DNA of 26,161 bases from Thelonectria olida (taxonomy: Eukaryota; Ascomycota; Sordariomycetes; Hypocreales; Nectriaceae), in the NCBI GenBank assembly GCA_020736575.1, contig JAGPYM010000127.1, forward strand, positions 1-26,161, given 5' to 3'. The notes beneath the pieces are model-generated. The model ran no database searches. It had not been told where the DNA came from and saw only the letters and a list, made by a program, of their open reading frames with translations. Shown here one piece after another: positions 8,175 to 17,100 of the stretch. Position 1 is the stretch's first letter. Each line of letters opens with the position of its first letter. The position numbers were made by a program, and so were the translations under genes.

Positions 8175-8873
8175 TTAGCATCGAATCAGATTATCCCTCA
8201 TTTCTGGGAATAGGAAAATATCTATCTAGGTAGGGTGAGGCGAGTTTATCTGTAGCTGTGTTAGTTTAAGATAGTTCGGTATGGTTTGATGCGTGGGTCG
8301 TAGCACGGCAGCTTCGCATGCTATGAGTAGATTAGGGTATAGAGATGTACTACCGATGCTAAGAAACGTTGCTAAGAGTTTCAGGAGAGACTTGTTAGAC
8401 ATTAAACCTTGACATAGGTTTTGATTGATCAAACGTATCAAAGCGTGGTCACTGGATAGAGAGAGCTTGACACCATGAGACGGCTCAGACCCAAACGTAA
8501 GAGCCCCTTGATCTGGACTCTCGCTGGGTGTAGTGGCGTCAGTATTCGCCACCTGGCCATTGCCATGATGGAGCTGCTGCCCGCCCCTGGCACTATTCTC
8601 TGGCCTCGAGGTGTCGAGTTTCAATGTTTCCGGCGCTGGACCAGGGGCAGAGCTTCGGGCAAGGCGCCAACGGTTACCCGATAAGGCAGTTTCTGGTCTC
8701 TGTCATTGGCTTCTTTTTGCTCTTTCACACGACGTCCTAGAGTCCCTTGAGCTGTGAACACGGAGGGCTTCTTCGAGGGGGTCCATACTCTGTTTTCTTT
8801 CGTTCGTCCGATTCTGGGACCGTTTCCGCTCCTTTCGCTCCTCGGCGGTGAGATTCTGGACGCCGAGTGTCAT
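8175..8873 (-). pseudogene. bZIP transcription factor with DUF3425-type C-terminus, broken
   Basis: Read on the minus strand from ATG 8873. The N-terminal stretch has a bZIP-like basic region (LTAEERKERKRSQNRTNER). Other frames then continue (GTLGRRVKEQKEAND), and from 8624 a frame ends in a DUF3425-like tail: LTFGSEPSHGVKLSLSSDH, then ALIRLINQNLCQGLMSNKSL, then LKLTQLQINSPHPT, a TAG at 8226-8228, and IDIFLFPEMRDNLIRC with TAA at 8175-8177. Fungal bZIP/DUF3425 proteins usually have Trp-Ile-Asp at that TAG, so it is a TGG-to-TAG change. The frame also switches at least once in the middle, so unless unseen introns explain it, the gene is dead. An LTR lies about 125 bp upstream. Family call rests on motif memory; no search was run. 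Confidence 0.6.
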
Positions 8874-8999
8874 TTTTTTGCGTCACCGTAACCAGGTAGT
8901 TCGCAAAAGGTCACTTTCGATTGGAGGAGATGAGTGAGAAAAGCTGGAAAAGCCAAAAGAGGAAGATTGTGTCTGTTGAGACCGTATGACTAAGATGGT

Positions 9000-9193
9000 C
9001 CTGTCGGAAAGCAAGCACGGCATTTTTGATGGTCTTGATGTGTGTGTATTGTCTCTGTAGGAGGTGTCCTCCGTGATCGATCGAGTGTTCATCTCCCCCT
9101 AAACGCATCAAGCCATCCCCAGGCCCTGACGCGGCCCCTAGCGTCACCATGTGACCACCCTATCCAATGCTCTATATATGATCCAATCTAATA
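9000..9193 (-). repeat. LTR copy 1 (TGTTAGATTGGATC family)
   Basis: Matches 11440-11627 over its whole length, in the same orientation. On the minus strand it begins TATTAGATTGGATC (TGTTAGATTGGATC in the other copy), the TGTTA start common in fungal Copia LTRs. It includes a near-identical run around GGCCCTGACGCGGCCCC (9120-9137 versus 11555-11572) and ends near CCTGTC. The 5' end abuts pogo copy A at 9193/9194. Similarity may run weakly beyond 9000 towards the bZIP pseudogene. Confidence 0.65.
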
Positions 9194-10090
9194 GAAATAG
9201 CTAACTAACTGCTTGCCAACCGCGACCCGTTACCTGTCGGAAAGAACTGGGCTTCTAACTTTATTAGGCAATAACTAGAGCTTATAATGCGTTCTAATTG
9301 CAAATATAATTACTAGAAAGCTAAATGTAAAGATCTAACCCTTATTTATAAGTAGTTCTTACTTATAGTAAATATAATTATAAAATATAATATCACTCTA
9401 GCTAATATTTCTAATTTTAATAAGATTAGCTTTATAATAGGTATAATTGCAAGTGGAATAGTTATTATAAGTGTAAAAAGGCATAGAAAGGCAAAATTAG
9501 TCCAGCTTGGAAACTGGAAATAAATTACAGTTATTTAGGCTATTAATATAGAAGGTTGGGTAATCCAGCTATTTATTATAGTTATAGGCTAATATTACCT
9601 TGCTAGCTAGTACTAAAAAAGCAACCTTCTAGGCGATTAAGCTATTATTATAATTAAAAATGGCTGGACTAATAATAAGATAGGTCTTAAGTAAATTAAG
9701 TATTTTAATTAGTATATAAAAACCCAATTAAATAGTTACTATTACCTTTTAATTTTTAATAGGTATAAAAGCTACTATTTAATAGATTTTAAGCTATATT
9801 ATAAGGAAAATAATATTATAACATTTTATATACTGCCTTATTTATCTTATTTACTTTAGCCTCTTAATATTAGATACTTTAGGCCGCTTAAAAAGGCCTA
9901 TAGTTAGGAAATAGAGAATTTAATTAAATGCTTTATAACTTATATTTTAAAAACCGAGTTCTTTCTAGCCTTTTATACTGCCTTTTAAGTTGTAATAATA
10001 GAAAGTAATATTTAAAAGGGGTTTAAAAAAGTAGGGCTTATTTATTTAGACTTAGAAAGTGTACTTTTAAAGCTTAATATCCAGCTATAG
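9194..10090 (+). pseudogene. Fot1/pogo-like DDE transposase remnant
   Basis: One reading frame stays alignable for almost 300 codons without a frameshift. Legible blocks are GKNWASNFIR, KYNY-KAKCKD, NISNFNKISF, IGIIASGIVI, KLVQLGNWK, NGWTNNKIGL, LLIFNRYKSYY, NNIITFYILP and PLKKAYS. They follow the order of Fot1/pogo (DDE_1) transposases. The usual NFDETGF reads NFNKISF and the usual DGHKSH reads NRYKSY, so both catalytic Asp positions visible here are Asn. In-frame stops stand where Trp or Gln is expected (e.g. GD*AI, SNI*KGF). All are changes RIP produces. The N-terminal HTH part is missing, cut off by the LTR at 9193. Not functional. Confidence 0.75.
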
Positions 10091-10475
10091 ACTCTAATAC
10101 CTATTAAGGGGGAAGCTAGCCTTTTTAACTTTTAAGTCTTAAAGACCCTAAAAACTATTTTTAAAGCTAGCTTTTAGTTTAAATTTCTTAAAAAATAAAT
10201 TAAAAAGTACTAAAGCAGCTCTCTAATATATATTTTTAAAATAATTAAGTTACTTTTTAAAAGAATAAAAGTAATAATATATTAAATAGTATTATTAAAA
10301 TCTAAAAACTAGATCCTTTAATAGGCAAATAAGACTCTTAATAAGTAGTATAAAGTAAAAAAGACATACTTTTATAATAGAGAAAAGATAACTTTAAATA
10401 AAAAGAGGATTTTAATTAATTAAAAGAATATTAATATATAACTAGTAGCTAAATTGTTAAAAAATTGTAATTAAG

Positions 10476-10863
10476 TGTCACGGTCCGTAATGAACACTCT
10501 ATTACATGCCCTATACCAACCCCACTTTTTTCGCTCAAATATTATAAGATTACCCTTTTGAGTGCAATCTAAGTATTTAAATCACTCTTGCAATCGTGAT
10601 CTAAAGGAAGGCTCACGGCCTTAAACCGTAATCTAAGGAAAACACCCTTAGTATATAAACACATTCCTTTAGCATATTAGATAGATATAGCTACTTTAGC
10701 TTTTAATATAACTTAGTTACACTTATCTGCTTTAAGTATATTACTAAATGTAATAACCTATTATATTGCTTAGACCTTAACGCCCTAATCTCTCTACTAA
10801 TATAAACTTAGAACCCTCTAGTCTTATCTGTTAGGAATTGACCAGATTGTTATAGTTGAGATA
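10476..10863 (+). repeat. Solo LTR nested in pogo copy A
   Basis: Begins TGTCACGGTCCGTAATG and ends GTTGAGATA (the last TA probably a mutated CA), about 388 bp. Flanked by matching TAATTAAG/ATTAAG at 10468-10475 and 10862-10869, a likely target-site duplication of 5-6 bp whose exact limit is ambiguous. It has a TATA-like box (AGTATATAAACAC, about 10650). It carries far less RIP than the surrounding element, so it probably inserted later. Its 3' half matches the LTRs at 134-526 and 24731-25136; its 5' half does not, so it belongs to a related but different family. No internal region remains, hence solo. Confidence 0.65.
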
Positions 10864-10944
10864 ATTAAGTTAAAAAGTAAGGTTAGGTAGTTAGTGAAAA
10901 ATTTCACCGCTTGCTTATATTTACCGCTCGCTTATTATGTATAT

Positions 10945-11439
10945 TAAAGTCCTTTTAGTTTAAATAAGAAACATTACTAAATTAATTTAAAAAGGGACTT
11001 GCTACATATTATAGCATGTGTCTCCCTAGGGTTATTTATAAAACGTGGCTTGGATCCAGGCGTTATTATAAAGACATAATGGAAAAAGTTATTAAACATT
11101 CTCCTTTAGGTTGCGTCTGATCCTTAAAAGCTGGATTGTGAGGAGAAAGACCCAGAGTTGGTCAAAGTGGAGTTTATTTAGAGCAGGGTCACGGCTGTAT
11201 TATCGTCTAAGACGACCGAGAATGACTGAGAAACCCTCGGCTCATCTCATTTTTGTACTTTCTTTCTCTTACTTGAAGCGGAAGCTGGTGAGCCAAATTC
11301 AAGGGCACGCCTTCACACGGGGGCATTGCTGGTAAGCCAGATGTCTTTACGTTCCAAAGAAAGGTTTGACAATCAGCTTCTTGCCTAGCTCTGTCGTGCC
11401 AACTGTCACTTAATGTTGGCCCCCTTGCAAACGTAAATT
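10945..11439. other. Transition region between transposon and LTR
   Basis: AT-rich at first, normal composition from about 11100. A 74-codon frame (11111-11335, +) has no ATG in useful context and no protein-like features. No recognised gene. It may contain leftover retroelement DNA belonging to the LTR at 11440-11627, but no primer-binding site or coding motif was seen. Confidence 0.4.
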
Positions 11440-11627
11440 CCTGTCAAAAAGCTAGCATGGCACTTTCATCGTCTTAAATATGTATTATCTGTGGAAGGTA
11501 TTCTCCCTGATCGATTAAGTGTTCATCCCCTCTTAAACACGTCAGGCCATCCGCAGGCCCTGACGCGGCCCCTGGCGTCACCACGTGACCACCCCGGCCA
11601 ACCCTTTGTACATGATCCAATCTAACA
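11440..11627 (-). repeat. LTR copy 2 (TGTTAGATTGGATC family)
   Basis: Second, better preserved copy of the 9000-9193 repeat, same orientation. On the minus strand it starts TGTTAGATTGGATCATG at 11627. The two copies bracket pogo A and its nested LTR. A minus-strand frame across each repeat shares the peptide GAASGP-DGL followed by GDEH-ID, which only reflects the DNA repeat. Either two solo LTRs or the ends of one element whose interior was replaced. Confidence 0.65.
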
Positions 11628-11731
11628 CGCTCCTTCAGCTTGAGGGCATCGCCGTCATGCTGCCTCACTTGCGTCCATCTTTCGAGCAGGACCCATGCAT
11701 GCTCACACGGCGACATGCAGGTCCACGGCGG

Positions 11732-11928
11732 TCAATTATCTTGACATCCTTCTGAGTAAGTGTCAAACATGGAATCGATTTGCTGCCTTTTATTGACGGG
11801 ATCGCCCTGTACAATGTAAAGCCGGTCCGTCCACAGGTATTTCTCGCTGAGGCATAGAGCGCCCAGGATGTACAGCTTGTGCGGCGTTGGTACGAAGTAG
11901 AATAGGTAGATGTTGGCAGTGCATGGAG
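11732..11928 (-). pseudogene. HET-domain fragment
   Basis: Minus-strand frame open from 11928 to a TGA at 11732-11734. It contains LGALCLSEKYLWTDRLYIVQ, then GDPVNKRQQIDSMFDTYSEG. This is the core motif of fungal HET (heterokaryon incompatibility) domains: a Y-L-W-x-D-x-L-C-I-x-Q-D block followed by E/H-K-x-x-Q-I-x-x-M-x-x-I-Y. The usual Cys of LCIVQ reads Tyr. HET domains run about 150 residues or more inside larger proteins; only about 45 recognisable residues remain, bounded by stops, so this is a relic. It lies about 100 bp from the LTR at 11440-11627. Confidence 0.55.
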
Positions 11929-12065
11929 CTTAAGCCCCTCAGTGGCCTGAACCCATGTCAGGCAAGGTGCCCGTATATTTCAATAAAAGGGTCTCTAGGT
12001 GTCTACCCCGCTGAGTTCTACATACTCTTCTGCTCAACATCTCCCAAGGCTGTCATCATTAAGCA

Positions 12066-13274
12066 ATGAAGCCATATTATTTTATTGGCCTTTTTATCAA
12101 GGGCATAAATGCCGTCTCTGAAGAGCCTTTCCCACGATGCGCCGACTGTGTCCCTGCTAATATCTACAATGCACCCGGCGTCGGTTTCGCCCTCTCGATT
12201 TCCTCTGGGTAAGCATACTTGTAATCTACCAGAGAAGGGCATCTGACTGACTAGCGGTTTAGCACTGCTGCCGTGCATCTCTACAACGGCGCCGTCATAG
12301 ATGTCGCTCTCGTTGCTGCGTCGCCAGACTACATGTCGCTCATGGCCCGTCTCGTCGCCTCACCCAAGCCCCCGCCGTTGAGCAGATGGAGCAAATGGCG
12401 CCGTTCCCTCAACAAAAAGCTCGGCCGCCCGGCGACGCCAGACGTTGGCACACTGGCCGACATGTTGGTCGCTCTCCGCAACGCCACCTCGCTCGCCCTC
12501 GCGGTCGACACTCAGCTCGACCGCGTCACCGTGTCTCACCCGCCCATTCCCGGGCTCACGGAATACGACGTGTCCGACGCACTCGAGCACGTCGGTCTGC
12601 GGCCGTGGCTGTCCTCCCATCTTCCTCGGCCGAAAATCGACTGGCCTCCGCTGCCCAAGGCAGGCATGTACCCAACACACCTGACCGAGGGCCATGCTGT
12701 CTTTGCAGCTCATAAGCACGGTTTGTGCAAGAACTACAAAAACCTATTCGACTGTCGGGACGAGCAGGAGAAGATGCCACTCGAAATGGTCTTGGTGGCA
12801 GGCTTCGCAAAAGGGGACCTACGAGCTGAAGCGATGAGAATAGAGGTCCCGTTTGATTGGTTTCAGAATGTCGCGGCGAGTTTCGTAGACCTAGAGGCTG
12901 GGCTGGACGCCATGGATTCATTCGAGTCGGAGGCGGCATTCTGGCACCATGTTAGCGCCCGGCTCGAGGCGCTGGTGACAACGCTCCCGACGAGGCTTAC
13001 CATGGTGCTGCTCACGGGAGAAGAGGCGACGCACCCCGGATTCCTCGCCGCGCTCCGAGATGCCCTGGAAGGTGGCCTGAGCGGAAATGGGGAGGGACAG
13101 GCGTTGGTTGTGGACGGCGAAGGTTCCGGTGGTGTGATTAATGCTGCGTTCGCGGGCGCCAGAGGATCGGCGCAGTATTCGCGGTGGAGGCAAGAAGCGC
13201 CCGTTGGGTGTGAGGAGCCCAAAGATTGTCGGCACGAGCGGGAGAGGCATAAAGAGGCCAAAGTGGAGTTGTAG
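12066..13274 (+). CDS. Hypothetical protein, possible HSP70/actin-like ATPase relative (384 aa, one intron)
   Basis: Exons 12066-12208 and 12263-13274; intron 12209-12262 (54 nt, GTAAGC donor, CTGAC branch-like site, TTTAG acceptor). The splice keeps one frame from ATG 12066 (in-frame TAA just upstream at 12060) to TAG 13272-13274. The N-terminus (MKPYYFIGLFIKGINA) is a weak signal peptide candidate. Next come CADCVP and GVGFALSISSG-TAAVHLYNG-VIDVALV, reminiscent of the first strands of an HSP70/actin-like ATPase, and the C-terminal part has AFAGARGSAQYSRWRQE, the GA-x-x-x-A-R pattern seen in such fungal hypothetical proteins. The ATPase phosphate loops are not clear, so function is inference. 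It lies 885 bp upstream of the chitinase in the same direction. GC-rich codon use differs sharply from the surrounding repeats. Confidence 0.7.
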
Positions 13275-14158
13275 TTACGTTATGGTATTATAACAGTCGG
13301 CCGACCGAGGCACATGTGTTTAAGAATGACTGAATTATACCGTCCGTGTCTCAGCCTTGTATTTTCGCTGTGTGTTTCCAATGGAAGAAGCCTGATGCAG
13401 ATAGTATGAGTGAGAGAGAACATTTTACCATCTATTTCTCTTGAGGCTTGACAATTATTCTGCGAGCTTGAAATCCTACTGAAATCCTACTGTCCTTGTC
13501 CATTGTTGAATCTAGGTATCGTCTTACATTACCACCTTCTCACTTGAGACATTCGTCAACATGCCACCCAACAACCAACATGCCGGCGGCCGCTCAGCCA
13601 ACAATATGAAAAGAAATTTCTCTGGGTCTCGGAAGCACTCGAAGGCTGACAAAATTTATTTCTTATTCCCTGATGCTGATAGAGTAGAGACACGTCTGCC
13701 CACTTACACCATCTTCTCGCACGAGGCATTCCATAACCACTCACTCAACCAACATGCCGCTCAGTCGACAACGTGACAAATAGTCTCCTTGGGGTCCAGA
13801 TATGTCTGTTGGTTGCAAAATGCCTCTCATTAATTACTTCGAATCTGGCAGAGGATCGTTTATCTGCCCACACAAGGTTCTCAACCAACAAAACAGCTGC
13901 TCCCTCTACAGCTGCAGTATCTATACAGTATCCGAGGCAGAGCGTGCACTTATTCTGGCATCTGTTTTGTACCGAGGATAATCAGGGCGAAGGCTCTGTC
14001 AGACTAATGCTAGACAATGGCCAAAAGAAATAGAGAACTGTGCCATATGACAAGTTGCGAGCGATTCAGGGGTTTGGTCCCGAAGATAAAATCAGAAAAC
14101 AATCCCGTAGTAATCCTCATCATTCCTCCTCTTCACTCTCATCCATTACATTCTCAAG
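13275..14158 (+). promoter_or_regulatory. Intergenic region upstream of the chitinase gene
   Basis: About 880 bp holding the 3' end of the 12066 gene and the chitinase promoter. The last 60 bp are pyrimidine-rich (CATTCCTCCTCTTCACTCTC), a common fungal core-promoter feature. A 71-codon frame from ATG 13561 (context GTCAACATGCCA) could encode a small Asn/His-rich peptide, but its start region is partly duplicated at about 13746-13776 (CAACCAACATGCC...GCTCAG...GACAACGTGA), so a repeat is as likely as a gene. No binding site for a known regulator was identified. Confidence 0.4.
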
Positions 14159-17100
14159 ATGGGGTGGTCTCTCAATCCTACAATCTTTCTTCTGCTATGT
14201 GGCCTCCACCTCCATGGCGTATTCGGCGATGATGCCGTCCCGGTTCCTGGAGAAGACGTCTGTCCGACGTCTTGTCAAGTCTCGGAGAGTGGCTCTCGCA
14301 ACTGGACCACCTATCCAAGCGTGGAGAGGCTCAGTTTCTGCAACGAAACGATGCTGTTGGACTTTTCCGTGTACAATTCTCTCGGCGATTCCAGCAAAGC
14401 CCACACCATCAAATCATGCACAGTGTCCTCGAGCCCCCAGCCGCGAGAGAAGAAGCGTTCCCAGACATCTCAGCTTGGCACTAGATCCAAGAATGGAACC
14501 ACGTTGACTGTCGAAGTGGCCTGGTCAAACTCCAAGGGGCCAGTTGACATGGCCAACGCCGTTGTGGGTGTGAAGGACGCTCGAGGCTGGCTAGACTCAG
14601 ACAAGTCTACCTCGGTGCTTTTTGCACATCGTGGAGATACGGCTGTTGGTATCTGGGCCGGAGCCCTTGTCATTGATGATGTCCAAGATGCAGGACTCAT
14701 TGATAAGTTCATTGAACACCTCAGCAGGGATAAAGCTACGGGGAATATGCTCATTCAAGCTTGCAATCAGGAGTATGGCGCAGACTATACATTTGGAATG
14801 GCGGCTGCGATGGGCGCTTCGCCACTCCAGGTTGTCCAAGATATTGTCAAGTCCTGGACAAACTCGTCCTGTGTGACAGGAATGGACGGGATGACTGCTC
14901 TGGACAGCATTTCCCTATCTTCGACGCCGCCCGCAACAGACGAGGGAACCGCTCCTGGCCGCCTAACCTCACGGGCCGCCTGCAAGTCGATTAAAGCGGG
15001 CGATGGAGACTCCTGCGCAAACCTCGCCAAGAAGTGCGGCGTTAGTCTTGCAGACTTCCAAAAGTACAACCCAGGGTCGAGCTTCTGCTCCAGCTTGCAG
15101 CCCACTCAGCCTGTCTGCTGCTCGGCTGGCGAGTTGCCCAAGCCGCAAGCCAGCCAAGATGGCACCTGCGCGACTTACACGGTCCAGGGCGGCGACTGGT
15201 GTGCCAAGATTGCGGCCGCAAACGCCGTCACCACGGCCAATCTCGAGACGTGGAACAAGAACACGTGGGGATGGCTCGGGTGCAACAACCTCCAGTCGGG
15301 CCTCAGGATGTGCATCAGCACGGGAACAGCGCCCATGCCGGCGCCCGTGGCCAACGCAGAATGCGGTCCGACAAAGCCCGGCACGCCCAAGCCGGCGTCC
15401 GGTACCAAGTTGGCCAACCTCAATCCGTGTCCGCTCAACTCGTGCTGCAACTTCTGGGGCCACTGCGGCACCACGGACGACTTTTGCAAGCCTGCCGGAG
15501 ACGGCGTGCCCGTCTCGCAGGGGTGCATCTCCAACTGCGGGACTGGCATTGTCAAGGGCTCTCCTCCTGCGCAGTTCAAGAACCTCGTGTACTTTGAGGG
15601 CTTCAACCCCAGTCGCAAGTGCCTGAAGATGGATGTTGGTCAGATCGACGGGTCCAAGCACACGCACATCCACTTCGCCTTTATCGACGTGACAAGCAGC
15701 TTCCAGATCGACACAACAAAGACGCAGTATCAATGGGGCCGCTTCAAGACCCTCAAGACGTCGATGAAGAAGATTGTGTCGTTTGGCGGATGGTCCTTCT
15801 CGGCCGAGGCGCCAAGCTACGATGTCTTCCGCAAGGGCATGTTGCCCGAGAACAGAGAGACGCTTGCCAAGAACATTGCCGACTTTGTCAATAACAATGG
15901 CATGGACGGCGTCGACATTGACTGGGAGTACCCTGGCGCGCCTGATATCCCAGGTATTCCACCGGGCAGCCCCAGCGATGCCTCAAACTACCTTGCCTTT
16001 CTGAAGCTGCTACGGACGAAGCTCTCGAGTAGTAAGAGCATGTCTATAGCCGCTCCGGCGTCCTTCTGGTACTTGAAGCCGTTTCCAATTGCAGAAATGA
16101 GCAAGGTGCTCGACTATATCGTCTTCATGACGTATGATCTCCACGGCCAGTGGGACTATGAAAGCACTTGGGCCAGCCCTGGTTGCCCTAAAGGCAGCTG
16201 TCTTCGCTCGCATGTCAATCTCACCGAGACGGAGAACTCCCTATCGATGATTACGAAGGCGGGCGTGCCGTCCAACAAGATCCTCGTGGGGATCTCGAGC
16301 TACGGCCGGTCTTTCCGCATGACCGACCCGGGCTGTACCGGGCCGACATGCGTCTTCACGGGCCCAGAATCCGGGGCGGCCAAGGGGGAGTGCACCGACA
16401 CGGCCGGGTACATCTCCAACGCCGAGATCGACCGGATCATCCAGAACGGCGCCCCGGGGCTCAAGCAGTACACCGACAATAGCGACTCGGACATTCTCAT
16501 CTACGGCAACAACTGGGTCTCTTACATGACTGACAAGCGCAAGGAGGCGCGCGTGAAGCGCTACAAGGACCTGAACTTTGGCGGCGTCAGCGACTGGGCC
16601 GTCGACCTCCAGAAGTTCAATCCCTCCGGAGGCGACGACGGTGACGACAACGGATCCGAGATGCCCTACTCGGCCATGGTTCCATATCTTCAAGGCTGTA
16701 ACGACCCAGAGGGCAAACACGTTCTACAGGCGTGGCAAGAGGCAGGCGAGATTGCGTGGAAGCACTGGCAATGGAGTCCCAAGGGCAAATGGCAGAACGC
16801 CATGGACATGTACCTAGGGACAGGAACACGGAAGGATTACGACATCTGGGGAGACCCGGGGCCTGTTGGACGTAAGCTGATTTATTACGTTATCTACCGC
16901 AAATGCTGGAGCAGCGCTCACACGAGACAGTAAACATTGGGAGGGAGTACATGATCCATTTCTCGGGGGTTTTGCAGCGACCCTTCAACACTTATTCCTA
17001 TTGGATCTGCCACGACACAGATCTAGACAACTACAACCCTTTAATCTGCAAGGACAAGCTAGCCGTCACGTGGAACGATCCAGGCTATCTATGGACAGCG

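Larger units (their letters stand above)
9194..10944 (+). mobile_element. Fot1/pogo-type DNA transposon, copy A (5'-truncated)
   Basis: Degraded Tc1/mariner-superfamily element. It is truncated on the left exactly at the LTR junction (9193). The right end is preserved: on the minus strand it begins ATATACATAATAAGCGAG next to a TA (10945-10946). This matches the left end of copy B (ACGTGCATGATAAGCGAG at 18380, also next to TA) apart from C-to-T/G-to-A type differences. Two subterminal repeats end 17 bp apart (10916 and 10933), the same spacing as the pair in copy B. A solo LTR (10476-10863) is inserted near the 3' end. The transposase remnant is listed separately. Confidence 0.75.

Noticed and set aside
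12360..13261. Several 110-132-codon frames on both strands
   Set aside because: All overlap exon 2 of the 12066-13274 gene, which has the correct splice junction and better composition.
13561..13776. 71-codon frame as a small gene upstream of the chitinase
   Set aside because: The start context is good, but the start region is partly duplicated at 13746-13776 and the peptide is low-complexity; left as an alternative in the intergenic entry.
14969..15733. 254-codon minus-strand open frame inside the chitinase gene
   Set aside because: It is the antisense shadow of GC-rich, codon-biased chitinase exon 1; the sense strand carries the LysM, ChtBD1 and GH18 motifs.
16241..16720. 159-codon minus-strand open frame
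   Set aside because: Antisense shadow of the GH18 coding region; Val/Ala/Arg-rich composition with no motif.
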